Origin: Breoghania sp.
GTDB taxonomy: Bacteria > Pseudomonadota > Alphaproteobacteria > Rhizobiales > Stappiaceae
Length of the DNA: 64,000 nt
Assembly (NCBI RefSeq): GCF_963674635.1
Contig: NZ_OY771475.1
Location: 3,609,501 to 3,673,500, forward strand
Reading direction: 5' to 3'
Shown here piece after piece: positions 9,198 to 17,601 of the stretch; within the stretch, counting starts at the first letter, position 1, and every line of letters begins with the position of its first letter. The position numbers and the translations under genes are program-made. The notes beneath the pieces were generated by a model. The model was not told the DNA's origin. It worked only from the letters and a program-made list of their open reading frames with translations, and searched no databases.

Positions 9198-10658
9198 GTG
9201 ATCGCCAAATTGCAGTGGTATACTGAGGCTTTTCAGAATTTGCCTGGTGCATTTCTGATTGTTGACGACAGGGGTTCCGTCCTTTTTGCAAATCTTGCTT
9301 TTGCGACGTTGATTGGTCGCGCCGCACGCGATCTTCATGGCAAGGCGGTCGCGAGCTTTCTGGAGTATCCCAGCGACCGGACAACACAGGATGAGGACCC
9401 GCTTTCGGGGCGGGCATTGCTCAAACGCGACGGGGGGACAACCTCTTCGGTCCGCGTGAGTGTGCAGCCTGTTTCCGATCCCGAGGGGGGGCGTGGGATG
9501 CGAATCTGCATGATTCAGCCCCTGACGAGACCAGATGCTCACCGCGTCGATGACCAGATGGCGGGCAATCCGTATCTTGTAGCGTTCCGACATGCGCCGG
9601 CTAAGGGGCTCATCGTCGACGGTGAGGGAAATGTCGTGGATACGACCGATCTCTTCCTTCGCCATTTCGGATATGGACGGCATGAAGTGGCGGGGCGGCC
9701 CTTTGCGCTGCTGGTGCCACCGGAGATGCGCGTTGCCGCCGATGCCGCGCTGGATCCTGGCGAGGCGCTTCTGACCCGATCCAGCACGCTGCCGCTTGCC
9801 ATTGCCGATCGACAGGGGGCGAGCGTGCAGGTGGAGCTTGAGATTTCACGGCAATCGGATCGCCAGTTGCTTGTGTTTGTCATGGATATGGCGGAAGCGG
9901 CAGAGGCGAGATCTGAACTGGAACGTCGCAACGCAGAACTGGAGCAGGTCAACGAGAACCTGCAGAATTTTGCGTCGATCGCGAGCCATGACATGCAGGA
10001 GCCCCTGCGCAAGATCCGCTATTTTTCCGAGATGCTTCGCCGCGCGCTGAAGGAGGGGCATTCGGATGATGTGGACTATTCGCTCCGTGTTCTGGGCGAT
10101 GCATCCAGCCGCGCGTCCCGTCTTGTTTCGGATCTTCTGACCTTTTCTCGTTCGACCGGCGACGATCTGGTGCGCGACTCGATCGACCTGGCGGACATGC
10201 TGCAAGATCTGGTTCTTGATTTCAGGCAGGGAGATCTTGTGGGGGATGCGGATATTCGCATGGATGTCTCGCATTGCCAGATTTCTGGTGATCCGACGGC
10301 GATTTCACAGCTCTTTCGCAATCTGATTGGCAATGCTCTGAAATACCGCTCACCCGATCGTCGCCTGTCGGTAAGGATCGAGACCGAGGTGACGCAGGAG
10401 CCGTCCCCACGGTTGCGTGTGGGGGTGTCGGATAACGGGATCGGTTTCGAACCCCAATATGCGGAGACGATCTTTCAGCCGTTCCGTCGCCTTCACCGGC
10501 GCCATTTCATCCCCGGAAACGGCATCGGGCTTGCCATTTGCGACACCGTGGCCCGCCGCCACGACTGGCGGCTGACGGCGGAAGGGCGTGTGAATGAAGG
10601 CGCCACCTTCACCGTCGAAATCCCGCGTTTCACCTTGCGCAAAGAGGCCGCGCAGTAG
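9198..10658 (+). CDS. Soluble PAS-PAS sensor histidine kinase
   Basis: A 486-residue cytoplasmic sensor kinase with no membrane segments. Two PAS-like domains occupy about residues 8-120 and 125-235. They are followed by a short coiled coil, a dimerisation/phosphoacceptor helix with SHDMQEPLRKI (His about 264), and a HATPase_c domain with N-box NLIGNALKY (about 375), G1 DNGIGF (about 412) and G2 GNGIGLAI (about 441). The H-box with Q instead of L/R resembles phytochrome-like and light/redox PAS kinases. The GTG at 9198 has a CGGAG site 7 nt upstream; a TTG at 9159 would add 13 residues. No response regulator is adjacent, so it is an orphan. The signal is unknown. Confidence 0.85.
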   Translation: MIAKLQWYTEAFQNLPGAFLIVDDRGSVLFANLAFATLIGRAARDLHGKAVASFLEYPSDRTTQDEDPLSGRALLKRDGGTTSSVRVSVQPVSDPEGGRGMRICMIQPLTRPDAHRVDDQMAGNPYLVAFRHAPAKGLIVDGEGNVVDTTDLFLRHFGYGRHEVAGRPFALLVPPEMRVAADAALDPGEALLTRSSTLPLAIADRQGASVQVELEISRQSDRQLLVFVMDMAEAAEARSELERRNAELEQVNENLQNFASIASHDMQEPLRKIRYFSEMLRRALKEGHSDDVDYSLRVLGDASSRASRLVSDLLTFSRSTGDDLVRDSIDLADMLQDLVLDFRQGDLVGDADIRMDVSHCQISGDPTAISQLFRNLIGNALKYRSPDRRLSVRIETEVTQEPSPRLRVGVSDNGIGFEPQYAETIFQPFRRLHRRHFIPGNGIGLAICDTVARRHDWRLTAEGRVNEGATFTVEIPRFTLRKEAAQ

Positions 10659-10783
10659 CTGTGCGGATGCGTCTGTCAACGGCGCGGGTTTCGGCTGGAG
10701 GATGGCGCAAGGGAAGTCCGTCGCAGCCTTGTCCACCGACGCGCTGCCGTCGCGTGGACGCTTCCATTGCGGTGTTGCGGAAG

Positions 10784-10860
10784 TGGTGACCCCGACAGGA
10801 TTCGAACCTGTGACCCTCAGATTAGGAATCTGATGCTCTATCCAGCTGAGCTACGGGGCC
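10784..10860 (-). tRNA. tRNA-Arg (anticodon CCT)
   Basis: Read on the minus strand this folds as a full cloverleaf. The acceptor is GGCCCCG/CGGGGTC, the D-arm GCTC...GAGC, the anticodon loop TTCCTAA with anticodon CCT (10824-10826), and the T-arm ACAGG-TTCGAAT-CCTGT, with an encoded CCA end. Confidence 0.95.
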
Positions 10861-11017
10861 GTTGGCTGGCCGGTGGCGCGCAGGCGCTATGGGCAGGCGG
10901 CAGAGATGCCGTGTAGCATGTTTGAAAGCGTCTTGCACCCGCCCGCGCGGACTTTGCAGAGCTTTGCGCTAAGATGCAAGCAGAGGCGCAATCGGCGGCC
11001 GGTCCTCACACGGCACA

Positions 11018-11974
11018 GTGGATATCATGGGTTTGCAGAGCGGGATCTGGACAGGGAACCTTCTTCTGCCAGCTTTGGCGGTCCTTGGGGCGCTGCTGGC
11101 GCTGCTGGCGCTTCCGGCACGCGCCGAGCCGTTGCCTGCTTCCTGCCGGTCCTATCTGCCAATGGAGGGGCGTGTGATATCGGTCGCCCTTGATGGAAGC
11201 ATCGTCCTCGATGTCTTCGCATCGCTCTTGCGTCCCGAAAACACCTCCCCCGCCCAATCGCATGAGACTGTGCGGCTGGCCGATATCGGCAATGATGAAG
11301 GGGCGCGCAAGACCTCGCTCCAGCCTGCCCTTCACGCCTTGATCGGACGGCGGATCGTGGCGCATCCCCTTTATCCGGCACCGGACCGCTGGGGGCGGGT
11401 GGTGAGCCATGTTGAGGTTCTCTCAGGCGAATCAGCGCCTCCTTCATCGGTCTGGTTGCAGGCGGATCTGGTTCGTGCCGGACTTGTCGAGGTTCGCCCG
11501 CAAGGCTCGCATGTCGGCTGTGCCGGCGCGCTTTACAAGGGTGAAACCGCGGCGCGAAACGCGGGCCGGGGGCTGTGGCGCGGCACAGGCCCGCGCCTTG
11601 CGAAGCAACGCCGGAATGCCAGTGTTTCCGCCGGTTCGCAGGCGCATGATCCGGATGCCCGGCGTGGCTCGAAGCAGGGCATTCTGTCTGCCAGCGATGC
11701 ACATCTTTCCAGACAGGCGAACGCTTATCGTATTGTCGCCGGAATTGTAGTTTCCGTTGGCGCAACGTCGCGCACTCTCTATCTAAACTTCGGACGCGAC
11801 TGGTCGAGGGATTTTACGGTAACAATCCCGGTCGACCGGGAAGTCGCCTTTCGCGAGGCGGGACGGGACCCAAAAGCCCTCGCGGGACGTTATGTTCGTG
11901 TGCGAGGCTGGATGCGAGAATGGAATGGAGCACAGATCGAGGTCCGTCATCCGGATCAGATCGAGGTGTTTTGA
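11018..11974 (+). CDS. Secreted SNase-like (thermonuclease family) protein
   Basis: A 318-residue exported protein. A hydrophobic N-terminus (about residues 10-35, ending ALPARAEP) looks like a signal peptide or anchor. The middle (about 45-190) follows the staphylococcal-nuclease fold pattern: VISVALDGSIVLDV, VRLADIGNDEGA, RWGRVVSHVEV, WLQADLVRAGLVEV and AARNAGRGLW. The usual catalytic Arg/Glu residues are not convincingly conserved, so nuclease activity is doubtful. The C-terminal about 90 residues form an OB-like segment. A GTG (11018) and an ATG (11027) are equally possible starts; neither has a clear ribosome site. Confidence 0.65.
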   Translation: MDIMGLQSGIWTGNLLLPALAVLGALLALLALPARAEPLPASCRSYLPMEGRVISVALDGSIVLDVFASLLRPENTSPAQSHETVRLADIGNDEGARKTSLQPALHALIGRRIVAHPLYPAPDRWGRVVSHVEVLSGESAPPSSVWLQADLVRAGLVEVRPQGSHVGCAGALYKGETAARNAGRGLWRGTGPRLAKQRRNASVSAGSQAHDPDARRGSKQGILSASDAHLSRQANAYRIVAGIVVSVGATSRTLYLNFGRDWSRDFTVTIPVDREVAFREAGRDPKALAGRYVRVRGWMREWNGAQIEVRHPDQIEVF

Positions 11975-12064
11975 GAGGGGCGTAGCATTTCGGTTCAGAT
12001 GCAAGGCCGCGGGCCGTTGAAAGCGCTTGGAGCTGCCGGGACGATGGGGAGGCCTCTTCATCGC

Positions 12065-13513
12065 ATGGGGCGTCATGTGCGTATCGTCATGACGCTTCTT
12101 ATCGGCGCGGCGCTCGCCGGATGTCAGCTCACCAGTTCCAGCAAGATTCCCCTCAACAACAATTCCCGCGTGTTTTTCGGCGGTAACCCGGATGCCTCCA
12201 TCGGCGCCCGCGAGCATCCCCGTGTGGTCGCGAGCTATGGCGGGGTTTACAAGAACGCTGGGGCGGAAGAAGCGGTGGCGAAGGCCGTCGGAAGGCTGGT
12301 CGCCGCCTCCGATGATCCTTCACAGGCCTACAAGCTCACGATCCTGAACTCGCCCGCGGTGAACGCGTTTGCCTTGCCCGGCGGCTATCTCTATGTGACG
12401 CGCGGGCTTCTGGCTCTTGCCAACGATTCTTCCGAAATGGCTGCGGTGCTGGCGCATGAAATGGCGCATGTGACGGCCCATCACGGGGCTGCCCGCCAGC
12501 AGCGCGAAGAGGCGGCTGCCCTGGCAAGCAAGGTGGTCACCAATATTGTTGATGATCCGGCGGAAGTTGAAGCGGCGGTCGCATCGTCCCAGCGCTCCCT
12601 TGCCCGGTTCACGCAAGCCCAGGAGCTTCAGGCGGATTCGATCGGTGTGCGGACACTGGCGCGGGCCGGGTATGATCCATATGCGGCCGCGCGGTTTCTG
12701 GAGAGCATGGGGCGGTTTTCCAGCTACATGAGCGCCCGCGCGGATTCCAGTTCCGCACCGGATTTTCTTTCCACCCACCCCAATACGCCGAACCGGGTCG
12801 CACGGGCGATCCGCGAAGCGCGTCAGATCGGTGCGCCGGGAATTGGCGTCCAGGATCGCGACGATTATCTCTCCAAGCTGGATGGAATGCTGTTCGGGGA
12901 CGATCCCCTCCAGGGTTTCGTGCGCGGTCAGTCCTTCCTGCACAAGGCTCTGGGGATCGGGTTTACCGTGCCGCAGGGCTTCGCGCTTGAAAACACGCCC
13001 CAGGCGGTTCTGGCAAGCGACGGCAAGGGGACCGCTCTGCGCTTCGACGGCGCGGATCTGAAGGAGTCGGAGAGCCTTTCGGAATACATCAATACGGGAT
13101 GGATCAACGGCCTGGTCGAGAGCTCCATCCGCAATACGACCGTGAACGGGCTGCCCGCGGTGACCGCGACGGCGTTGGCGGAGGGGTGGTCCTTCCGCAT
13201 CGGTCTCGTGCGCAAGGGCTCCACCGTCTATCGCTTCATTCTGGCGACGCGCGATCCGTCACAAAGCTTCCTCTCCGCATTTGAAGAGACGCTGACCAGT
13301 TTCCGTCAACTCAGCCCGACCGAACAGGCCCGCCTGCGGCCTTTGTCGGTGCGGGTCGTCAAGGTGGGCGCCGGCGATACGGTGCATAGCCTTGCCCGGC
13401 GCATGAGCGGGGTCGCGCCGTCGCGCCGGGTGGAACTGTTTGCACTGATGAATGGGCTGACGGCCAACAAGCAATTGACCATCGGCCAATCGGTGAAGCT
13501 GATCGTCGATTGA
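12065..13513 (+). CDS. M48 family metalloprotease lipoprotein
   Basis: A zinc-dependent protease anchored in the cell envelope. From the ATG at 12065 the protein has a short lipoprotein signal with lipobox LAGC (Cys about 20), then an M48 peptidase domain with HEMAH (His about 131 and 135) and a downstream LQADSIG that supplies the third, glutamate ligand. The C-terminal 45 residues (KVGAGDTVHSLARRM ... LTIGQSVKLIV) resemble a LysM-like peptidoglycan-binding motif. The layout matches BepA/YfgC-like outer-membrane quality-control proteases, without the TPR part. ATGs at 11999 and 12044 are alternatives, but 12065 gives the cleanest signal peptide. A hairpin terminator follows. Confidence 0.85.
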   Translation: MGRHVRIVMTLLIGAALAGCQLTSSSKIPLNNNSRVFFGGNPDASIGAREHPRVVASYGGVYKNAGAEEAVAKAVGRLVAASDDPSQAYKLTILNSPAVNAFALPGGYLYVTRGLLALANDSSEMAAVLAHEMAHVTAHHGAARQQREEAAALASKVVTNIVDDPAEVEAAVASSQRSLARFTQAQELQADSIGVRTLARAGYDPYAAARFLESMGRFSSYMSARADSSSAPDFLSTHPNTPNRVARAIREARQIGAPGIGVQDRDDYLSKLDGMLFGDDPLQGFVRGQSFLHKALGIGFTVPQGFALENTPQAVLASDGKGTALRFDGADLKESESLSEYINTGWINGLVESSIRNTTVNGLPAVTATALAEGWSFRIGLVRKGSTVYRFILATRDPSQSFLSAFEETLTSFRQLSPTEQARLRPLSVRVVKVGAGDTVHSLARRMSGVAPSRRVELFALMNGLTANKQLTIGQSVKLIVD

Positions 13514-13556
13514 GCCATTGGCGGCTGCAAAGGCTGAGCCGAGCCTGCACCAACGA

Positions 13557-13591
13557 AAAGGGGTCGCGACAGCGAGTGTCGCGCCCCCTTT
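13557..13591. terminator. Bidirectional terminator hairpin
   Basis: A 15-bp stem with one mismatch (AAAGGGG-T-CGCGACA against TGTCGCG-C-CCCCTTT) and a GCGAG loop. It lies between the convergent M48 and rpoH genes. The A/T ends of the stem allow termination from either side. Confidence 0.75.
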
Positions 13592-13624
13592 GTCAAATTG
13601 CGTGCCTGTTCGGGCCGCTCTGAA

Positions 13625-14494
<870 letters not shown>

Positions 14495-14687
14495 CCAAGT
14501 ACTCCGTGGTCCTGACTTGCCCCGGTGGGCGTCGGGTCATCCCGTGTGCGGGGACGGCCGCGGCATTACCCGGTGAGCGGGGGCAGCGCGTCATGATCAA
14601 TGCGGCCTCGCCCCCTCTTGGGAGAAAGAGACGAAGCCGACACCGGATGCGGCGTGCGCTCATACGCGCCGGTCCGGAATGGTTCAC

Positions 14688-14718
14688 GAAACAAACGTCC
14701 CAGATGGGCGTTCGTTTC
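14688..14718. repeat. Imperfect inverted repeat upstream of rpoH
   Basis: The arms can form about 12 pairs (including one G-T) with one mismatch around a CAGAT loop. There is no clear T-tract on either side. It is a structured element of unknown role, 190 bp upstream of the rpoH start. Confidence 0.4.
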
Positions 14719-14872
14719 ACAGATGTCCGATTGAGGTGTCACCAATCGGGCTTTTCGGTTTGTGGGCCGCCTCTCGGCGGGCTCGGCATCGGTTGGCTTT
14801 GCTGCGCGCTCTGCGGACGATCCGCAGGGCAAGGTCCCTTTGCCCGAAGGCGACGGTTGCGGCACAGGCGGA

Positions 14873-14904
14873 TGAACATCGACTGTGGGTGAACATCGAC
14901 TGTG
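14873..14904. repeat. 15-bp tandem direct repeat
   Basis: TGAACATCGACTGTG is present twice, separated by two bases (17-bp period). This is either a small duplication or a paired binding site. Confidence 0.5.
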
Positions 14905-15306
14905 CAGGTGTCTTGGGACAGATGAGGCGGATTGCCGACAGCATCTGCGAAGGGTGTGGTCGTGCCCGGTGTTGGGCTCGCTCCGGATCTGGAATGCCTG
15001 GGTGGGCACTGACCCAAGCAAAGATCCCGCGATGAGCGAAACCGTTGTTATGGGCAGATTACGACAAAACGTCGCGGGGACAAGCGAACTTTCACCCTTT
15101 GGGAAGGTGACGTCGGGAAAAACGCATAGTGATCAGTGGCAGATCGCGAATTTGTGATCCCTGACGCAGCGGGCGGCATGGCCGCAGGAAGGCTGGGAAG
15201 GGGGCTGCGAAAGGCAAACGAAAACGGCGAAGACTGAGTCTCCGCCGCTTTCAAATCATTTTGTCATGCACAAGCCGCCGTCACGGCCGCCGGGCTGGCC
15301 CTTTGA

Positions 15307-15918
15307 TCAGGCCGCCTCTTCCTGTGCGACGTCGTCGCCGTCATTTTCCTCGTCGGCGGAGGCATCTGCGGCAGCATCCTCGCCCTTGGCACCGCGCTTG
15401 GGCGCCTTGGCGAGGTTCTGTTCGATCTGACGGATCGCCTCGGTCTCCGAAGAGCGGTTCACAGCCTGGATCTCGCGGGCCATCCGGTCGAGCGCCGCTT
15501 CATAGAGCTGGCGTTCGGAATAGGACTGTTCCGGCTGGGTGTCGGAGCGATAGAGGTCGCGGACCACCTCGGCGATGGAAATGAGATCGCCGGAGTTGAT
15601 CTTCGCTTCGTATTCCTGAGCGCGGCGGCTCCACATGGTGCGCTTGACGCGGGCGCGTCCGCGCACGGTCTCCAGGGCCTTCTTGACCGTCGGAGCGTCC
15701 GCCAGCTTGCGCATGCCAACGGAAGCGATCTTCGCAACCGGAACGCGCAGGGTCATCTTGTCCTTCTCGAAGTTGATGACGAGCAGCTCAAGCTTGATGC
15801 CCGCAACTTCCTGGTCTTCGATGGCGGTAATCTGCCCGACGCCATGCGCCGGATACACGATATACTCGTTGGTCTTGAATCCCTGACGCTGCGCGGTCTT
15901 TTTCGCGGGGGTTGCCAT
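15307..15918 (-). CDS. CarD/CdnL family RNA polymerase-binding regulator
   Basis: A 203-residue transcription factor that binds the RNA polymerase beta subunit and stabilises open complexes (established for CarD/CdnL). The N-terminal Tudor-like RNAP-interaction domain is recognisable as YIVYPAHGVGQITAIEDQEVAG (about 19-40) followed by DKMTLRVPVAKIASVGMR. The helical C-terminal part contains MWSRRAQEYEAKINSGD, with the conserved Trp that touches DNA. An acidic, alanine-rich tail (about 170-203) is an alphaproteobacterial addition. The gene lies in an rpoH-carD-fdxA arrangement with a long, possibly attenuated leader. Confidence 0.92.
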   Translation of the reverse strand: MATPAKKTAQRQGFKTNEYIVYPAHGVGQITAIEDQEVAGIKLELLVINFEKDKMTLRVPVAKIASVGMRKLADAPTVKKALETVRGRARVKRTMWSRRAQEYEAKINSGDLISIAEVVRDLYRSDTQPEQSYSERQLYEAALDRMAREIQAVNRSSETEAIRQIEQNLAKAPKRGAKGEDAAADASADEENDGDDVAQEEAA

Positions 15919-16264
15919 ACGCTCTTATACTCCTGCGCAGAGACGGCCTCGAACAGGCACGTCCGGATGCTCCGCCTTGCGGGCATCAATTTCGACGGAC
16001 TGACACATGGCTGCAATGCCGGGCAGAGTGCCCGGGTAGGCGAGCGCTGTGTGTCTTGGGGTGATCAAATTCGGTTCGTTCCCAGAATTGCGTTCTTGCG
16101 ACGTCGATTTCTTCTTAGGCGGTCACTTCACTTGCCTGTTGTCACTTGCCGACCGTGCCGCGCCCGATTGTGAGTGGATGACCGGGCATTGTCACTTGGC
16201 ACAGGTTCGCCGAACATGGTACGGCAGACCCAAAAGGCGACTTGATCCGGAATGGAATGTGACC

Positions 16265-16286
16265 AAAAAAAACCTCCGATAGGAGG
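16265..16286 (-). terminator. Intrinsic terminator in CarD leader
   Basis: On the minus strand CCTCC-TATC-GGAGG (16286-16273) is followed directly by eight T residues (16272-16265). It is a textbook rho-independent signal located 347 nt before the CarD start codon and 270 nt after the fdxA stop. Confidence 0.75.
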
Positions 16287-16319
16287 AACAAATTCCGAGG
16301 GCGAGCCGACTAGACCCCA

Positions 16320-16347
16320 TGTATAGCACAAATCTGGGAAATTACAA
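16320..16347 (-). promoter_or_regulatory. Candidate sigma-70 type promoter
   Basis: On the minus strand TTGTAA (16347-16342) and TATACA (16325-16320) are separated by 16 nt. A transcript starting just after would run about 50 nt before meeting the terminator at 16286-16265, so it could produce a very short RNA or an attenuated leader for the CarD gene. Confidence 0.4.
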
Positions 16348-16554
16348 AGGATCGACCTTAAAAACGTTAATCGCCCACGCCGAGGTGGCGTGACGCCGCA
16401 GGGGCGCTTTGTTTGCTCGTGTGCCGAGTATGCAAATATCTTGTTGTTTTAAAAACTGAAAAACGGATCTGGAAACCCAGCGCCCGGTTCCCGGCGCGGG
16501 AGCCCGGCCCGCCGAGGCTCGCCGGGCATGCCGATCCTGCTTCCGTGGCGCGGT

Positions 16555-16893
16555 TCAGTCGCCGGCGCCAGGCTCCTTGGAGAAGTACTTCTCGTATTTT
16601 CCGGCTTCGCCGTCGAACTTCTCCGCGTCATCGGGCGCATCCCGCTTCACGGTAAGGTTCGGCCATTTTTCGGCATATTCGGCATTGACGGTCAGCCACT
16701 GTTCGAGGCCGGGCTCGGTGTCGGGCTTGATCGCCTCAGCCGGGCATTCCGGTTCGCACACGCCGCAATCGATGCATTCGTCGGGATGGATGACGAGCAT
16801 GTTCTCGCCCTCGTAGAAGCAATCCACGGGGCAAACTTCAACGCAATCGGTGTACTTGCACTTGATGCAATTGTCGGTGACGACGTAGGTCAT
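16555..16893 (-). CDS. fdxA: Seven-iron ferredoxin (3Fe-4S/4Fe-4S)
   Basis: A 112-residue electron carrier. The N-terminal half contains CIKCKYTDCVEVCPVDCF, the FdxA pattern in which one cluster is 3Fe-4S, followed by CIDCGVCEPECPAEAI for the 4Fe-4S cluster. The roughly 50-residue C-terminal extension (EQWLTVNAEYAEKWPNL ...) is typical of Azotobacter-type FdI/FdxA. The start is preceded by GAGGAGAGG. The gene is part of the conserved alphaproteobacterial series helicase, S4 protein, fdxA, CarD. Confidence 0.95.
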   Translation of the reverse strand: MTYVVTDNCIKCKYTDCVEVCPVDCFYEGENMLVIHPDECIDCGVCEPECPAEAIKPDTEPGLEQWLTVNAEYAEKWPNLTVKRDAPDDAEKFDGEAGKYEKYFSKEPGAGD

Positions 16894-17123
16894 CGCATCC
16901 TCTCCTCGGCGGGCGAACTGGTGCCCGAATGTTTCGGCACAAACGACAGAGTCCGCCAGAAAGAAATTGCTCCCCGTCGCCGTTTGAGGAGAGTTTCCTT
17001 CTTTACGGTGCGGGAACCGAAGGCGGTGGGAGGCCGCGGCCGGGCCTGTCTCGGTTCCGCTGGTAGCTCTTTTGACGCCCAAGATCAACCGACAAGATGC
17101 GCGCCGACAGCCATCCGATACAT

Positions 17124-17525
17124 TCAGTCGTCTTCGCCGGTTTCGTCGAGAAAGCGGTCAATCTGGCGACGTTCGCGCTTGGTCGGGCGTCCGGCTCCGG
17201 CGTCTCGTGCCGCGACGGGGGCAGGACGCATGGGACGGGGAGGAGCCGGAGGGCTGAGGTCTTCATAGAGCAGTCGGGCTTCGGGCGCGGGCCCTCGGCG
17301 CGTTCCAAGTGCCTGGATGCGCAGGACCAGCACGCGATGCTCAAGAGCTATCGTGAGAACGTCGCCGACGCGCACCTGCTGTGCGGAGCCGGAGACCCGC
17401 TCCTTGTTGAGGCGGACATGACCCGAGGTCGCCAGCTTCTGGGCCAGCGAGCGTGACTTGGTCACGCGTGCAAACCACAACCATTTGTCGATGCGCAGCC
17501 GACCCTGTCCTTCGGCGTCCGACAT
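17124..17525 (-). CDS. S4-domain RNA-binding protein (Hsp15-like)
   Basis: A 133-residue protein with an N-terminal S4 RNA-binding domain: RIDKWLWFARVTKSRSLAQKL, GHVRLNKERV and VRVGDVLTI (about 9-65). Hsp15 of E. coli binds free 50S subunits carrying a nascent chain; the fold and length agree, but the basic C-terminal tail here is proline/arginine-rich and different. The start at 17525 (MSDAEGQG) was chosen over an upstream frame extension because it opens just before the S4 domain and follows a GAGCGAGGG site. It lies 76 bp downstream of the helicase gene on the same strand and is probably co-transcribed. Confidence 0.85.
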   Translation of the reverse strand: MSDAEGQGRLRIDKWLWFARVTKSRSLAQKLATSGHVRLNKERVSGSAQQVRVGDVLTIALEHRVLVLRIQALGTRRGPAPEARLLYEDLSPPAPPRPMRPAPVAARDAGAGRPTKRERRQIDRFLDETGEDD

Positions 17526-17601
17526 CCCTCGCTCCCGTGTGCCCGAGGCGATCAAAGGCGGCGGGAGCGATCGCTCCCGCCAGCTTGGCCGCGGGCCGGT
17601 C

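Larger units (their letters stand above)
14495..15306. other. Long intergenic region upstream of rpoH
   Basis: 812 bp without a supportable gene; the open frames in it lack protein character. It contains a hairpin at 14688-14718 with about 12 pairs, arms GAAAC-AAACG and CGTT-GTTTC. A 15-bp direct repeat TGAACATCGACTGTG occurs at 14873-14887 and 14890-14904. A possible REP-like palindrome lies around 14610-14630. The rpoH promoter should be in the part nearest 14500. Confidence 0.5.
15919..16554. other. Long leader region between fdxA and the CarD gene
   Basis: 636 bp with no supportable gene. On the minus strand it contains a promoter-like pair, a short stretch and an intrinsic terminator (listed separately), all upstream of the CarD gene. 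A small hairpin CACGCC/GGCGTG lies at 16376-16392. Confidence 0.55.

Noticed and set aside
15048..15254. Minus-strand 68-codon frame upstream of rpoH.
   Set aside because: Pro/Ser-rich translation, no ribosome site, sits in a region with repeats and hairpins.
16376..16392. CACGCC/GGCGTG hairpin as terminator of fdxA.
   Set aside because: No T-tract on the minus strand follows it, and it is 160 nt from the fdxA stop.
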